From Paenibacillus oryzae (GTDB taxonomy: Bacteria > Bacillota > Bacilli > Paenibacillales > Paenibacillaceae), in NCBI RefSeq assembly GCF_001675045.1, contig NZ_LYPA01000054.1:62001-126000 (forward strand): 64,000 nt of DNA. Reading direction: 5' to 3'. Of this stretch, positions 17,005 through 26,578 are shown one piece after another. The translations under genes and the position numbers were made by a program. Below the pieces are notes generated by a model that was given only the letters and a program-made list of their open reading frames with translations, was not told the origin of the DNA and did no database searches. Position 1 is the first letter of the stretch; every line of letters begins with the position of its first letter.

Positions 17005-18264
17005 TTGAACAGCAAGCTTCAGCACAAGGCGGCTCCGCCACACGGGACAGCCGCAGTATCAAGCCGCCCAACAACAAGCCTGGCGGCGAATACGGCGTAT
17101 TCCATCTTATTATCTATTAGCATCGTTCATTTGCTGAATGATTCCATCCAGTCGGTTATTCCGGCAATTTTTCCGATTTTGCGGCAATCCATGAACCTGA
17201 GCTTCGCTCAAATAGGCTGGATCGCCTTTACTTTGAATGTAACGGCATCCTTATTTCAGCCGCTTATTGGCTTGTACTCCGATGCACGGCCTAAGCCGCT
17301 GCTGCTCCCCGCAGGCGTTCTGTTTTCTTTGCTCGGCATGGTGGTGCTGGCATACGCCTCCGCTTACGAATGGGTCATTTTATCCGTTATCCTCATCGGA
17401 CTTGGCTCCGCTGTGCTCCATCCTGAAGCGTCAAGGGTAGCTCATCTGGCTGCGGGTCCGCGCAAGGGGCTGGCGCAATCCATTTTTCAGACGGGAGGCA
17501 ATGTAGGTCAGGCGCTGGCGCCTGTATTTACGGCGCTGATCTTTGTTCCTTTGGGTCAATTCGGCATTATCTGGTTTACCATTGCGGCTGCTGCGGCCTT
17601 TGTCGTACAGCTCTATGTCGCCAAATGGTACAAAGCCCATGCCGTTCGTAAAAACGCCGTCCATTCGGGCAAGCAGCAAAGAGAGCCGCTGCCAATACGG
17701 ACAATTGTTTATTCCATGACGATCCTTATTTTGCTGCTGTTTTCCAAGTTTGTATATGTAGCCGGCATGACGGGCTTTTTTTCGTTTTACCTTATCGAGC
17801 ATCATGGCATATCGACTGAATACGCGCAGGTGTTTATTTTTGCTCTGCTTATCGCCGGAGCGGCAGGAACGTTTCTTGGGGGGCCGCTCGCCGACCGCTT
17901 TGGGCGCAGAAATATGATCTGGTTCTCCATTCTTGGCACGGCGCCCTTTTCGCTGCTGCTTCCTTATGCCAATTTGTTCTGGTCGGGTGTGCTGTGCGTT
18001 TGTATCGGGTTTATTCTGCTTTCCGGCTTTTCGGTCATTATCGTATATGCCCAGGAACTGCTGCCTGGAAAAGTCGGGATGGTGTCGGGACTGTTTTTTG
18101 GACTTGCTTTTGGACTTGGAGGAATCGGCTCCGTTGTACTTGGCGCATTGGCGGATGCAACAAGCATTTCATTTGTAATCAAGCTGAGCGGCTTCTTGCC
18201 GCTGCTGGGCTTGCTTGCGGTGTTTCTGCCAACAGACAAGGCATTGAGGCTGAACGAGGACTAG
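17005..18264 (+). CDS. MFS transporter, fosmidomycin-resistance (Fsr)-like
   Basis: About 419 residues with 12 predicted helices. The first helix holds HLLNDSIQSVIPAIFPIL, and the loops contain YSDARPKPLL and GGPLADRFGRRNM, the paired MFS loop-2/3 motifs. HPEASRVAHLA matches the conserved region of Fsr-type exporters. TTG at 17005 is preceded by GGAGG eight bases upstream. Fsr family members export fosmidomycin or other small compounds; the actual substrate is unknown. Likely regulated by the upstream GntR protein. Confidence 0.82.
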   Translation: MNSKLQHKAAPPHGTAAVSSRPTTSLAANTAYSILLSISIVHLLNDSIQSVIPAIFPILRQSMNLSFAQIGWIAFTLNVTASLFQPLIGLYSDARPKPLLLPAGVLFSLLGMVVLAYASAYEWVILSVILIGLGSAVLHPEASRVAHLAAGPRKGLAQSIFQTGGNVGQALAPVFTALIFVPLGQFGIIWFTIAAAAAFVVQLYVAKWYKAHAVRKNAVHSGKQQREPLPIRTIVYSMTILILLLFSKFVYVAGMTGFFSFYLIEHHGISTEYAQVFIFALLIAGAAGTFLGGPLADRFGRRNMIWFSILGTAPFSLLLPYANLFWSGVLCVCIGFILLSGFSVIIVYAQELLPGKVGMVSGLFFGLAFGLGGIGSVVLGALADATSISFVIKLSGFLPLLGLLAVFLPTDKALRLNED

Positions 18265-18273
18265 GCAGGGGGA

Positions 18274-18327
18274 CGGGGCGTCCAGCGGTCAGTTTTGACT
18301 GACTGTCAGGACAACCCCGTTTTTTTG
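18274..18327 (+). terminator. Terminator after the MFS gene
   Basis: CGGGG-GTCC pairs with GGAC-CCCCG around an internal GGTCAGTTTTGACTGAC hairpin, followed by seven T. Confidence 0.85.
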
Positions 18328-18351
18328 AGCAGAAGCTTGAAGCTTCATCCG

Positions 18352-20034
18352 TTAATCTAGTTTGTCGATCAGGCGTAAATATTGATCTATAATTTCGGGA
18401 AGCAGATTACGTGTGCCGTCTGGAGTAAATTGGAGCGCTTTACGAGCGACGCTGTCGCCGATGACGCCGGTTGTGAGCCGCAGCTCGATTCTATCTTCCA
18501 TTCTAACGTTTTCTTTGGGAAGTACACCAAATTTTAGATACTTGAAGGTGGAGCGGTCCGAAAGATTTTTTAAGTAATAAATGGGCGTATAGACCTCCAA
18601 GGCGCCTTTCGACATTCGCTCGCGCTGATCATAGGTTGCCTGGGGAATCCCGTATGCGCTATAAAGCAAGTTAGAGTATCCCTCGCCAATGCCATGAAAG
18701 ACTGCATTCAGGGTAACGTTTTTGTTAGCGGCTATTTCATTTTTGCTATATGTATAGACTAACAAATATGCATTTTTTTGCTTGGCGAGCGGGATGTCCT
18801 TTTCATAGCCTTGCGGCTTGTAGTACAGCTCGTTAAGCGGATATCCGATTTTACTCCGATACGGGCTTTTGGGGTCATCCAAATCAATGATATAATAACC
18901 CGTTAACTCTCCTTTGTACCAAGGTGATTCGAAACGGAATTTAGCGGTATCGATCTTGTTGGCGTTGTATATGCCAAGGAAATGGGGCCATACGCTGAAC
19001 ATGTTGGTTTGATGCCAATCGACCTCTGCTTTTTGTAGCGCATAGTGGTCTACGGGCAGGCTTTCCCCTTTATTGAACTCCAAGACCCGTTGGATAACGA
19101 CTACGGCTTGCGCTCGTGTCGTGACGCCGTTTGGCGAAACCTCGCCGTTTCCTGTACCTTGAATGAGGCCGCGGCGCACCGCTTCGAACAAATCTTGCTT
19201 GGCATTGGTATTCAGGCTATTAAAATAAGGGTTAATCAGCGTGTTGACGGTTGGTCCAGCGTTCAGCAGCAAGCTGAAAAAATTGTCGACCCGAGTGAGC
19301 GCGTCATTAATAAGCGCCTGTCGCGGATTAACGCAATCATGTTCTGCAATAAACCAATCCTCGGCTTCGACGCTGCAATAGCTTTTTCCGTTCGCCAGAT
19401 TTTCAGCCTGGTATTCCTCAACGCGGGCATTGTACCATGCGCGCAACTCATCCAGGGTTTTCCGGGGAGTGTCATAAACGGTGAGATCCACATTCATCGT
19501 GGGTTCTTTTTTTAGCTTGGCCATGTCCGCATCGATGGAAGGGAACATTGCTTTGATCCGCTGGACGCTGTGTGTGGTTTGAATAAGCTCCTTGTAAAGA
19601 AGCTCCCGGCTCTGAGGAGTAGTAGCCCTCACAACTGTCGAAGCCATCTCCATGCGAGTTAGCGCCTTGGTGGGATTGGCATAGTCGTTGTCGTAAAGCT
19701 TGGCTTCCCGAACAGCCGCTTCATAAGGGGCGAACCATCCCGAGCCTTGCTCAGCTTCGCCTACCGGAAGCTGCATGGCTTTCGCGAGCATGGTCAAAAA
19801 CGCTTGTCCGGTGATCTGCTTGTCGGGACGAAAGGTCCCGTCCTCATAACCCTCCACATAGCCAGATGCAATTGCGGACCGGACAACACTTTCGGACCAG
19901 TGACCGTGTAAATCCGAAAAATCCGGTTCATTTGCTGCCATTGTCAGATCGCCAAGCGGCTGTAAAAACAGGAAGAGAGATAACATTGGCGCCAAACAAA
20001 GCGCCAGCTTTTTTGATCTGTTGCTAAGTAACAA
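18352..20034 (-). CDS. S-layer-homology (SLH) domain protein
   Basis: About 560 residues with a signal peptide (LALCLAPMLSLFLFLQPLGDLTMA). SLH repeats are recognisable at FSDLHGHWSESVVRSAIASGYVEGYEDGTFRPD and GWFAPYEAAVREAKL, with a third, split one near LFEAVRRGLIQGTGNGEVSPNG. The remainder has no recognised domain. SLH modules hold proteins to pyruvylated secondary wall polymer. TTG at 20034 is favoured over GTG 20043 because GAGG directly abuts the GTG but sits eight bases from the TTG. Monocistronic; function of the C-terminal half unknown. Confidence 0.82.
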   Translation of the reverse strand: MLLSNRSKKLALCLAPMLSLFLFLQPLGDLTMAANEPDFSDLHGHWSESVVRSAIASGYVEGYEDGTFRPDKQITGQAFLTMLAKAMQLPVGEAEQGSGWFAPYEAAVREAKLYDNDYANPTKALTRMEMASTVVRATTPQSRELLYKELIQTTHSVQRIKAMFPSIDADMAKLKKEPTMNVDLTVYDTPRKTLDELRAWYNARVEEYQAENLANGKSYCSVEAEDWFIAEHDCVNPRQALINDALTRVDNFFSLLLNAGPTVNTLINPYFNSLNTNAKQDLFEAVRRGLIQGTGNGEVSPNGVTTRAQAVVVIQRVLEFNKGESLPVDHYALQKAEVDWHQTNMFSVWPHFLGIYNANKIDTAKFRFESPWYKGELTGYYIIDLDDPKSPYRSKIGYPLNELYYKPQGYEKDIPLAKQKNAYLLVYTYSKNEIAANKNVTLNAVFHGIGEGYSNLLYSAYGIPQATYDQRERMSKGALEVYTPIYYLKNLSDRSTFKYLKFGVLPKENVRMEDRIELRLTTGVIGDSVARKALQFTPDGTRNLLPEIIDQYLRLIDKLD

Positions 20035-20139
20035 TAATTTCACCTCATTATTGGGATCAATGCTTATATTGGAACATTTTACGCATTGAGGATTATTGTA
20101 GCATAGATAGAACAGGAGATTTAGTTATTTCTATCGGAA

Positions 20140-20188
20140 AAATCGACAAAAGGGCTGCCCCGCCGTAATTCGGCAATGGATAGCCCTA
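20140..20188 (-). terminator. Terminator after trhO
   Basis: On the minus strand AGGGCT pairs with AGCCCT around TTGCCG/CGGC, followed by TTTTGTCGATTTTT. Confidence 0.8.
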
Positions 20189-20209
20189 ATTTTTGTTGCT
20201 GTTTTCTAT

Positions 20210-21103
20210 TTAAACGCTTGTTACATGATCCTCGCATTCCTCGGAGCAGAAGCCATGATGCGATTCCTCGCAATCCGGGCAAACGATATGTTGACGGTGG
20301 CATGTATCGTCGGCGCAGTTGATATATGTGTCTGCGGGCGAACCGCAGTGGTGGCATTTGCCAACAACAACGGCTTCGTCCGTACGGTTGATGGGAACGG
20401 AGATTCGCTCATCAAAAACGTAGCATTTGCCGTCAAACAGCCTGCCCTGCACTTCCTCGTCTTTACCGTAAGTGACGATGCCTCCGTCGAGCTGGTAGAC
20501 GTCCTTAAAGCCTTCGCTCAGCATGACGCCGGTCAGCTTTTCGCAGCGAATGCCGCCGGTGCAATAGGTCAAAATAGGCTTGTCCTTCAAGTCCGCCATA
20601 TTCTCGCGCAGCCACTCCGGAAATTCCTTGAACGTTTTGAGGTCGGGGCGTATCGCATTACGGAAATGACCAAGGTCATATTCATAATCGCTTCGCCCGT
20701 CCAGCACGATGACGTCCTCTCTTTGCAGGTAGTCATGGAACTCTTTTGGAGAGAGGTGCGTGCCTGTCAGGGTGTTGGGATCAAGCGGCTTGTCGTAGCG
20801 CAGCGTGACCAGCTCTTTTTTGTAGCGGACAAAAATCTTTTTGAAGGCATGGTTCTCCGCGTCATCGATTTTGAAAACCATGTCGCTAAACAGCGGGTTG
20901 GCTTTCATATCGTTCATGTATTGCTCCGTTTGCTGGAAGGTCCCGGAAAGGGTGCCATTGATGCCTTCGTCGGCGATCAGAATTCGTCCCTTCACGCCAA
21001 GCTCCTTGCAGTATGCCAGATGTTCTGTTGCAAATTGCTCCGCTTCGGGAATGGCAACGAATTTATAATACAGCAGGATGCGGTAGTTGTTAGTATCGCT
21101 CAT
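20210..21103 (-). CDS. trhO: tRNA uridine-34 hydroxylase TrhO (rhodanese-family)
   Basis: 297 residues. The N-terminal acylphosphatase-like region ([16 protein letters not shown]) is followed by a rhodanese domain with active-site loop [11 protein letters not shown]; a Cys-rich zinc-binding tail follows ([30 protein letters not shown]). TrhO proteins hydroxylate U34 of tRNA using molecular oxygen as the first step of 5-methoxyuridine formation. The extended cysteine tail fits the Bacillales form. Single gene with its own terminator. Confidence 0.9.
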   Translation of the reverse strand: MSDTNNYRILLYYKFVAIPEAEQFATEHLAYCKELGVKGRILIADEGINGTLSGTFQQTEQYMNDMKANPLFSDMVFKIDDAENHAFKKIFVRYKKELVTLRYDKPLDPNTLTGTHLSPKEFHDYLQREDVIVLDGRSDYEYDLGHFRNAIRPDLKTFKEFPEWLRENMADLKDKPILTYCTGGIRCEKLTGVMLSEGFKDVYQLDGGIVTYGKDEEVQGRLFDGKCYVFDERISVPINRTDEAVVVGKCHHCGSPADTYINCADDTCHRQHIVCPDCEESHHGFCSEECEDHVTSV

Positions 21104-21268
21104 TTCTCTATTCCTTTCTGTCCTTTCTGTAACGAGAGGTTATTACTCTACCTATTGTAATCCAGTGTGCCGATGATCACAACAGATGTCGTGAAAAGGC
21201 CCCTCATCTTGAGGCAGATGGTATAATAAGGTTGGATTGAAGTGAATTTTACAGGGGGCGATGGGAAA

Positions 21269-21730
21269 ATGACTGTTCTGTACCGTAAAATCGCAGCAGC
21301 TTCGATTGCTGCAACGCTTCATAGCATTTTGCTTGGACTGCTGTTTCCAACTCCTTTTGGGGAGTCGGTGAAAGACGGTTACTTCTGGAGCTTTATGACC
21401 ACGACGCCCGTGTATATGTCCTATGTTTTTCCGGCAATGTTTACCTACGGGATTATAACCTCGCTACTAAGTGATAAAGCGGGGAGCTGGATTGCCCAAA
21501 AAAGCGGCGATTCCAGACTGGACATTATGGTTTCCGGCTCGTTGCATCTTGTGTTTGGGCTTGTTTTATTATGGTTTAGCTTGCCCGGCGCTGTTCTTTA
21601 TTTCCTGACAGATCGCTTGTTATCCAAATTCGGCTCAAAAGTAAAAGGCTCTGCTGCAGCGTTAAGCCTGATGATTCCTTTATTGTTTTTTGCCCTTTTT
21701 GTTGGCATCATTTCCATCGGTACCGCTTAG
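21269..21730 (+). CDS. Small polytopic membrane protein, unknown function
   Basis: About 153 residues with four predicted helices (AAASIAATLHSILLGLLF, YVFPAMFTYGIITSLL, LHLVFGLVLLWFSLPGAVLYFL, SLMIPLLFFALFVGIIS). The chosen ATG follows GATGGG and is where membrane-like sequence starts; a GTG at 21242 would add nine polar residues. No family was recognised. It stands alone between trhO and the M56 peptidase gene. Confidence 0.6.
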   Translation: MTVLYRKIAAASIAATLHSILLGLLFPTPFGESVKDGYFWSFMTTTPVYMSYVFPAMFTYGIITSLLSDKAGSWIAQKSGDSRLDIMVSGSLHLVFGLVLLWFSLPGAVLYFLTDRLLSKFGSKVKGSAAALSLMIPLLFFALFVGIISIGTA

Positions 21731-21799
21731 GATGTACGGGGCTGCCCGAAAAGTAACCATTTTTAAGGACAACCCCGGATAATCAAAAGCCTAAGAATG

Positions 21800-24097
21800 T
21801 TAATTGTTATACATTTGTTCCAGCGGCGCTTCAAGCAACGCTTTAAGCTTCCCTTCCTGATCATTATCCATTCCCAGAAAAACGGCGGCATAATGGATGC
21901 CGTTATGTTCCCAAAGGTAATAGGTTTGCGATTTTTTTTCTGTATTTCCACTGGCGTCTCTAAAATGGCCGTCTTCATGAATTGGACCGTGATAGACAAA
22001 ACCCGGATCCGTATAAACGCCAATACCGTAGCCGTCCAGCTTCAGATTGCGCTGAAAACTCAGCTTGGAGGTATCAAACGGCGCCGCCTTGCTCTGGTAA
22101 AAGTTCAATTCATCGTTCAAACCGAAGCCTAGGGTAGATTTTGTGACGCGGTATGCGTTCCTTAAAGCATCTGCTTCCGTTTTATAGGCGTAGTCGGGAT
22201 GCCGGTCCGCACCTCTCTGCAGGCTGGCGTCATACAAAACCAGTGGCGTACCCGGCAGCTGGAATGGGAATTTGATATCAAAGCCGAGAAGCTTTACTGC
22301 TTGAGCCAGGTCGGTTTCATTGTATAGCTCAAACGATTTTTGATCCCCATCGTAGCGTGTTTGCTTAAGCTGCTCCGGCGGAGTGAAGGAGGACACTATT
22401 TTCTCCATTTCCTCTTCTGAAATGTTCCTTCTGTAGAAGGGCTCTCCTGTTTTCATATTATGGTTTTCACTGTAATACTGAAGGGCGTACCAATTCCCAT
22501 CATCCTGCCACATAAAGCTTTTGGCAATCTCCGGCTTGTGCTTTTCGAAGGACTGTGTTTCTGTGAGCAAAGCGCCCTGGATGCCTCCAACAGTTGCCGG
22601 ATTTTGCTTGAAGGCGGAATCATAGGCTTTTCCCCAGGAATAGGGGGCAAGAGAGTAGGTTCCGATAAGCAGCTCGTTCCGGTCGAGTGGATTGCCTTCG
22701 GCTATAACCAGCTCAAGGATTCGTTCATCCTCCTGACCATATCGGGCGGCAAAAGTGAAGGTAAGCACATCTTTGTTTCCATTCAAATAGCCTTGATGCA
22801 AATCTATATTCTCAAGCTGGTAGCCGTCTGGCAAATAATCAGGCACCTTGAAGACCATATCCGTAAATGCGCGGGACCTGTCCAGACTCGAAAAATATTT
22901 GTACGAGTTGATAGGCCGTATAAGCTCAAAGGACGCCGCCGTTTGCGCTTTAACGGAGCTGGTGATTGAATTTTGCAGCGGATTTGTCAACAATACGGCG
23001 CCTATAACCAGCGCGGACAGCACGGAAATTATCGTAAGTCTGTTTGCGCCTTTTTTAAATTGCGATATCATGGATATTCTCTCTTTCAGTTCGTTTTTAT
23101 TGTGATAAAAATGGGACAGATTGACCTTTGGCGCCGTGTTTCGGGCCAGCAGCCGTGACATCATCAGAAGCGTCATGCCATAGGGCGTTGCCTCGCGTTC
23201 GCCCAAAGCCTCTAGCGTGCTTGCATCGCAAGCCGTTTCGCGGTCGCCGGATGCTTTTTTTACTGCAAGCCACACAAGCGGATTGTACCAATGCACAAGC
23301 GCTGCCAGCATCCAGAGCAGGTTATGCCATAAATCCTTGCGTTTATAGTGATTAAGCTCATGGGCAAAAATGTGGCGGAGCTGTCTAGCATTCGCAATGG
23401 CGGCAATGTCTTTAGGAATATAAATTGCAGACTTCCATACGCCATACAGGAAAGGGCTGCGAATGTCTTCCGCTTCATAAACAGGAATAGGTCTGGTTAT
23501 TCCAAGTCCTTTCCTGACCTCCTCCAAAACGGACGAGGCTTGAGCTCCGGCAAGCTCTCGGCTGGAGAGCAATCTTCTGCGAAACCGGATATGGACAAAT
23601 AAATAATAGCAGCTAATGATCAGAATGCCGCAAAGCCATATCCACCCTGCGGCTTTAAACCAGGAAAAGGGCTTGTGACTATTCTCATAGCTGCTGCTTG
23701 TTTGAGAACCCGCCGCTATATGCTTGTCAGCACCTGCATGTGCAGCCGCTATTTGCGGGCTGTACTGCTGAAGCTCATTGGCTGATTGTGCTTCTGCTGT
23801 ACTTTGTTCCGTACCCACAAGGAATGCAGAGGTCGAACCTGGATGCAGCATGGACGTCTGATTTTCCAATTGCCATTCCGCAATAGGCTGCGGAAGCAGG
23901 TTGAACAGGCTGATAGGACTCTCCGGCGCTACGGGAATCAGCAGCTTAACCAGCGCCAGCATCCATAATAGCTGTATGGCCTTTGGACTTGGACGATGCC
24001 AGCGTTGTTTGCGTATCAGTAAAATAAGGACCAAAATGATTACGGCTGACAATGAGGAGCTTACAAAAGCCTTAAAAATAAAGTCTGGAGAGATCAT
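21800..24097 (-). CDS. BlaR1-type M56 membrane metallopeptidase, second copy
   Basis: 765 residues. N-terminal helices, a Gln/Ser/Ala-rich loop (about 85-140), another helix, then the zinc motif HELNH with HWYNPLVWLA and DRETACDA typical of M56. A helix near 365 leads to a C-terminal extracellular part with a DUF4367-like stretch (VFKVPDYLPDGYQLENIDL) and no penicillin-binding STxK motif. The start overlaps the upstream blaI by four bases. It presumably senses an envelope signal and inactivates its BlaI partner. Confidence 0.82.
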   Translation of the reverse strand: MISPDFIFKAFVSSSLSAVIILVLILLIRKQRWHRPSPKAIQLLWMLALVKLLIPVAPESPISLFNLLPQPIAEWQLENQTSMLHPGSTSAFLVGTEQSTAEAQSANELQQYSPQIAAAHAGADKHIAAGSQTSSSYENSHKPFSWFKAAGWIWLCGILIISCYYLFVHIRFRRRLLSSRELAGAQASSVLEEVRKGLGITRPIPVYEAEDIRSPFLYGVWKSAIYIPKDIAAIANARQLRHIFAHELNHYKRKDLWHNLLWMLAALVHWYNPLVWLAVKKASGDRETACDASTLEALGEREATPYGMTLLMMSRLLARNTAPKVNLSHFYHNKNELKERISMISQFKKGANRLTIISVLSALVIGAVLLTNPLQNSITSSVKAQTAASFELIRPINSYKYFSSLDRSRAFTDMVFKVPDYLPDGYQLENIDLHQGYLNGNKDVLTFTFAARYGQEDERILELVIAEGNPLDRNELLIGTYSLAPYSWGKAYDSAFKQNPATVGGIQGALLTETQSFEKHKPEIAKSFMWQDDGNWYALQYYSENHNMKTGEPFYRRNISEEEMEKIVSSFTPPEQLKQTRYDGDQKSFELYNETDLAQAVKLLGFDIKFPFQLPGTPLVLYDASLQRGADRHPDYAYKTEADALRNAYRVTKSTLGFGLNDELNFYQSKAAPFDTSKLSFQRNLKLDGYGIGVYTDPGFVYHGPIHEDGHFRDASGNTEKKSQTYYLWEHNGIHYAAVFLGMDNDQEGKLKALLEAPLEQMYNN

Positions 24098-24471
24098 AGG
24101 TTTTTCTTCCGCTCAAGCAGCTCCCGTAGCTCATCGATTTCATCTTCGGAAAGGGGTGTTTCCTGAATAAAATGGGCGCAAAGGGCTCCGGCAGCACCAT
24201 TGTATACTCTATCCAAAAAGGTTTGGTTTTCCATTTTCAGGTATTGCTCGTGAGAAACCAGGGGATAATAGTGATAGTTCCTGCCTGTCTTTTGGAAAGC
24301 AATAGCTTTTTTCTTATGCAGGCGGTTTAAAAAGGTTTTTATGGTTTGCTGCGACCACTGCATGTCCTGCGACAAGCGGGAAATGATATCGCCTGCGGAT
24401 AGGGGCTGCTCCTGCCACAGAAGCTTCATGACTTCGCTTTCCGCATCCGTAATTCGGGGATTTTCACTCAT
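24094..24471 (-). CDS. BlaI/MecI-family transcriptional repressor, second copy
   Basis: 125 residues with the BlaI winged helix (ITDAESEVMKLLWQEQPLSAGDIISRL) and the recognition region WSQQTIKTFLNRLHKKKAI, followed by the dimerisation helices ending LSEDEIDELRELLERKK. It overlaps the M56 gene. Two near-identical dyads precede it. Confidence 0.9.
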   Translation of the reverse strand: MSENPRITDAESEVMKLLWQEQPLSAGDIISRLSQDMQWSQQTIKTFLNRLHKKKAIAFQKTGRNYHYYPLVSHEQYLKMENQTFLDRVYNGAAGALCAHFIQETPLSEDEIDELRELLERKKNL

Positions 24472-24493
24472 CTATACGTTGCCTCCTTTTCTT

Positions 24494-24549
24494 GTTTACG
24501 CATGTAAACGATGTTGATAGTTTACAACTGTAAACAATAGAAGTCAACC
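24494..24549 (-). promoter_or_regulatory. Promoter with two BlaI-type operators
   Basis: GTTTACgcatGTAAAC (24494-24509) and GTTTACaactGTAAAC (24520-24535) are dyads with identical six-base arms and four-base centres, 26 bases apart. On the minus strand TTGACT (24549-24544) and TAAACT (about 24526-24521), 17 bases apart, form a promoter, so the upstream-most dyad covers its spacer and -10. This is the expected layout for BlaI autorepression. Confidence 0.85.
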
Positions 24550-24741
24550 GTTTTGGGTGACATGGAAACCTTTAACTTAGTCTGCTGAGTCTGGCTTACC
24601 TGTATCGCGGAACAACGAGTTGCTCCTGGCTCAATTGTGATAAAAAAGAAAACGAAAACGATTTCAAAAGTGGAAATTGTGTGAAAAAGCTGTAAATACG
24701 AATATTTCTCCCGGTGTATAGAAAATCATTCGTAAAAATCA

Positions 24742-24771
24742 TTGACAACCTAAGCATACTATCTTTAGAAT
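24742..24771 (+). promoter_or_regulatory. Promoter of pbuG
   Basis: TTGACA (24742-24747), 18 bases, TAGAAT (24766-24771), ending about 30 bases before the riboswitch aptamer. Bases 24550-24741 contain nothing else I can identify. Confidence 0.75.
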
Positions 24772-24800
24772 GAATAACGGAAAACAAAAAAAGCATAACC

Positions 24801-24923
24801 CTTTTCGTATAATCTCAAGAATCGGCTTGAGAGTCTCTACTGGATCACCGTAAATGATCAGGCTACGAGAAGAGTGGAACGGTGTTTGACATGGCTGCCT
24901 CGCGCGGCGCTGTTCCCCTTTTT
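24801..24923 (+). promoter_or_regulatory. Guanine-type purine riboswitch with terminator
   Basis: P1 is formed by CTTTTCGTA (24801-24809) and TACGAGAAG (24864-24872), P2 by CTCAAG/CTTGAG and P3 by GATCA/TGATC with the conserved CCGTAAA loop. The specificity base in the 3' junction (C of GGCTACG) is cytosine, predicting guanine or hypoxanthine rather than adenine. A terminator (GGAAC...GCxGCC/GGCGC...GTTCC, then TTTTT) follows at 24876-24923, so purine should switch transcription off. Confidence 0.93.
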
Positions 24924-25006
24924 GCAGAGCCTGCCGTAATGCCTTAGTGCGTTCGCGACAGGTTTCTTTGTTTGTTCCAACACAATTTTGGGAGGGTATT
25001 ATCAAA

Positions 25007-26392
25007 ATGGAACGTTTCTTTCGCTTGAAGGAACTCGGAACAAATGTCAGAACTGAAATTATGGCGGGGCTGACGACTTTCATGACGATGGCTTACATTC
25101 TGGCTGTCAATCCAATGATTCTGGGAAATGCCGGAATGGATTGGACAGGTGTTTTCCTGGCTACAGCTTTGGCAGCGGGTATTTTTACGATTGCAATGGG
25201 TCTGTTTATCAACTTCCCTGTGGCGCTTGCGCCCGGCATGGGGCTTAACGCTTATTTTGCTTCCGTTATTTTGGCTTCCGCCGCAACGGACAAGCCGATT
25301 TCTCCGGCAATGGGTCTGACAGCGGTATTTATTTCCGGTATTATCTTTATCATTCTGACGCTGACACAAGTGCGCCAGATGTTGATTACGGCGGTTCCCG
25401 ATAGCCTTAAGCATGCGATTACGGTTGGTATCGGTATGTTCATTACGATAATCGGTATGAAAAATAGCGGTTTGATGACCATCGTTGTAGACAGCTTTAC
25501 AGATATTGAACAAGGTTCGTTTACGGCGGTTAGCGCTAACGAAACGGTTATCCAGCTTGGAAGCTTCCACAATGAAACGGTCGTATTTACCTGTATCGCA
25601 ATTTTCCTGATTGCGATTTTGATGGTGCTTCGCGTACCGGGCGCCATTTTGTTCGGTATTCTTGGCACAACGGTTATTGCGTTAATTACAGGACATGTTG
25701 ACATTAACACCGCGCTGGAAAACAAAACATGGATTCCTGATTTTGGAACGATGCATGTTGCCGATTTCGACTTTGCCGGCGTATTTGAGGTTGGTTTGGT
25801 TACGGTTATTTTGACCTTTACCTTTGTTGAATTGTTTGATACCTTCGGTACGCTGGTCGGAACGGCCACTCGCGCCGGATTTATGAAAAATCCTGTTGAA
25901 GGGAAGAAAAAAATCGGCAAAGCGATGATGGTTGACGCAATTGGCGTCAGCGGCGGCGCGTTGCTTGGCACAAGCACGGTTACGGCTTATGTTGAAAGCT
26001 CCGCAGGTATTGCCCAAGGCGGACGTTCGGGCCTGACGGCTGTTACAACAGGGATTTGCTTCCTGCTTGCGATTTTCCTGTCACCGCTAATCGCTTTGAT
26101 TCCAGGCTCCGCTACGGCGGCCGCGCTGATCATCGTTGGCGTGCTGATGATGCAATCCGTGAAGGAAATTGACTTCACCGATATGGTTTATGCTATTCCT
26201 TCCTTCCTTACGTTTGCGCTGATGGCATTTTCGTACAGCATTGCTAACGGTATCTCCTTTGGTATCGTTTCGTATGTGGTGCTGGCAGCCGTTGCCAACG
26301 TTGCGAAAAAGGGCAAATACCAGATTCATTGGCTTATGTGGATACTGGCAGTTCTGATCATCGCCCGTTATGTATTAATGGGCGGGGAGTAA
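25007..26392 (+). CDS. pbuG: Guanine/hypoxanthine permease (AzgA-type NCS2 family)
   Basis: About 461 residues. Starts MERFFRLKELGTNVRTE, with the conserved GLTTFMTMAYI and VNPMIL of the AzgA/PbuG group, APGMGLNAYF in helix 3 and GTSTVTAYVESSAGIAQGGRSGLTA in the binding region. It imports guanine and hypoxanthine with protons. ATG at 25007 follows GGGAGG; the frame extending upstream runs into the riboswitch expression platform and is not coding. The guanine-sensing riboswitch in front supports the substrate. Confidence 0.93.
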   Translation: MERFFRLKELGTNVRTEIMAGLTTFMTMAYILAVNPMILGNAGMDWTGVFLATALAAGIFTIAMGLFINFPVALAPGMGLNAYFASVILASAATDKPISPAMGLTAVFISGIIFIILTLTQVRQMLITAVPDSLKHAITVGIGMFITIIGMKNSGLMTIVVDSFTDIEQGSFTAVSANETVIQLGSFHNETVVFTCIAIFLIAILMVLRVPGAILFGILGTTVIALITGHVDINTALENKTWIPDFGTMHVADFDFAGVFEVGLVTVILTFTFVELFDTFGTLVGTATRAGFMKNPVEGKKKIGKAMMVDAIGVSGGALLGTSTVTAYVESSAGIAQGGRSGLTAVTTGICFLLAIFLSPLIALIPGSATAAALIIVGVLMMQSVKEIDFTDMVYAIPSFLTFALMAFSYSIANGISFGIVSYVVLAAVANVAKKGKYQIHWLMWILAVLIIARYVLMGGE

Positions 26393-26431
26393 CGAGGGGT
26401 CGTTCCAGGCAGGAGGACTCTTTGTAAAAGG

Positions 26432-26500
26432 GAAGTTTGATTTGAGAAGCTTAAGCTTGATTTAAGAAGCAAGCTTGATTTGAGAAGTTTGATTTGAAGA
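26432..26500 (+). repeat. Short direct repeats after pbuG
   Basis: Four imperfect copies of a unit close to AAGCTTGATTTGAGAAG lie end to end between the pbuG stop and its terminator. No coding or structural role is evident. Confidence 0.7.
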
Positions 26501-26507
26501 TCTTTTT

Positions 26508-26541
26508 GAGGCTGCGCCAATCCGGCGCAGCTCTTTTTTTG
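26508..26541 (+). terminator. Terminator of pbuG
   Basis: GAGGCTGCGCC pairs with GGCGCAGCTC with loop AATCC, then seven T. Confidence 0.92.
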
Positions 26542-26578
26542 TCGTAGAATGTTGCCTTACAGTCGGAGGCCACTTCTG

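Noticed and set aside
20225-21160. 311-codon open frame on the plus strand
   Set aside because: It is the antisense shadow of trhO, whose minus-strand frame has clear rhodanese and zinc motifs. The plus-strand translation has no recognisable motif.
21735-21785. Terminator after the small membrane protein at 21269-21730
   Set aside because: GGGG/CCCC pairing exists, but the stem is interrupted and no T-run follows, so it was not called.
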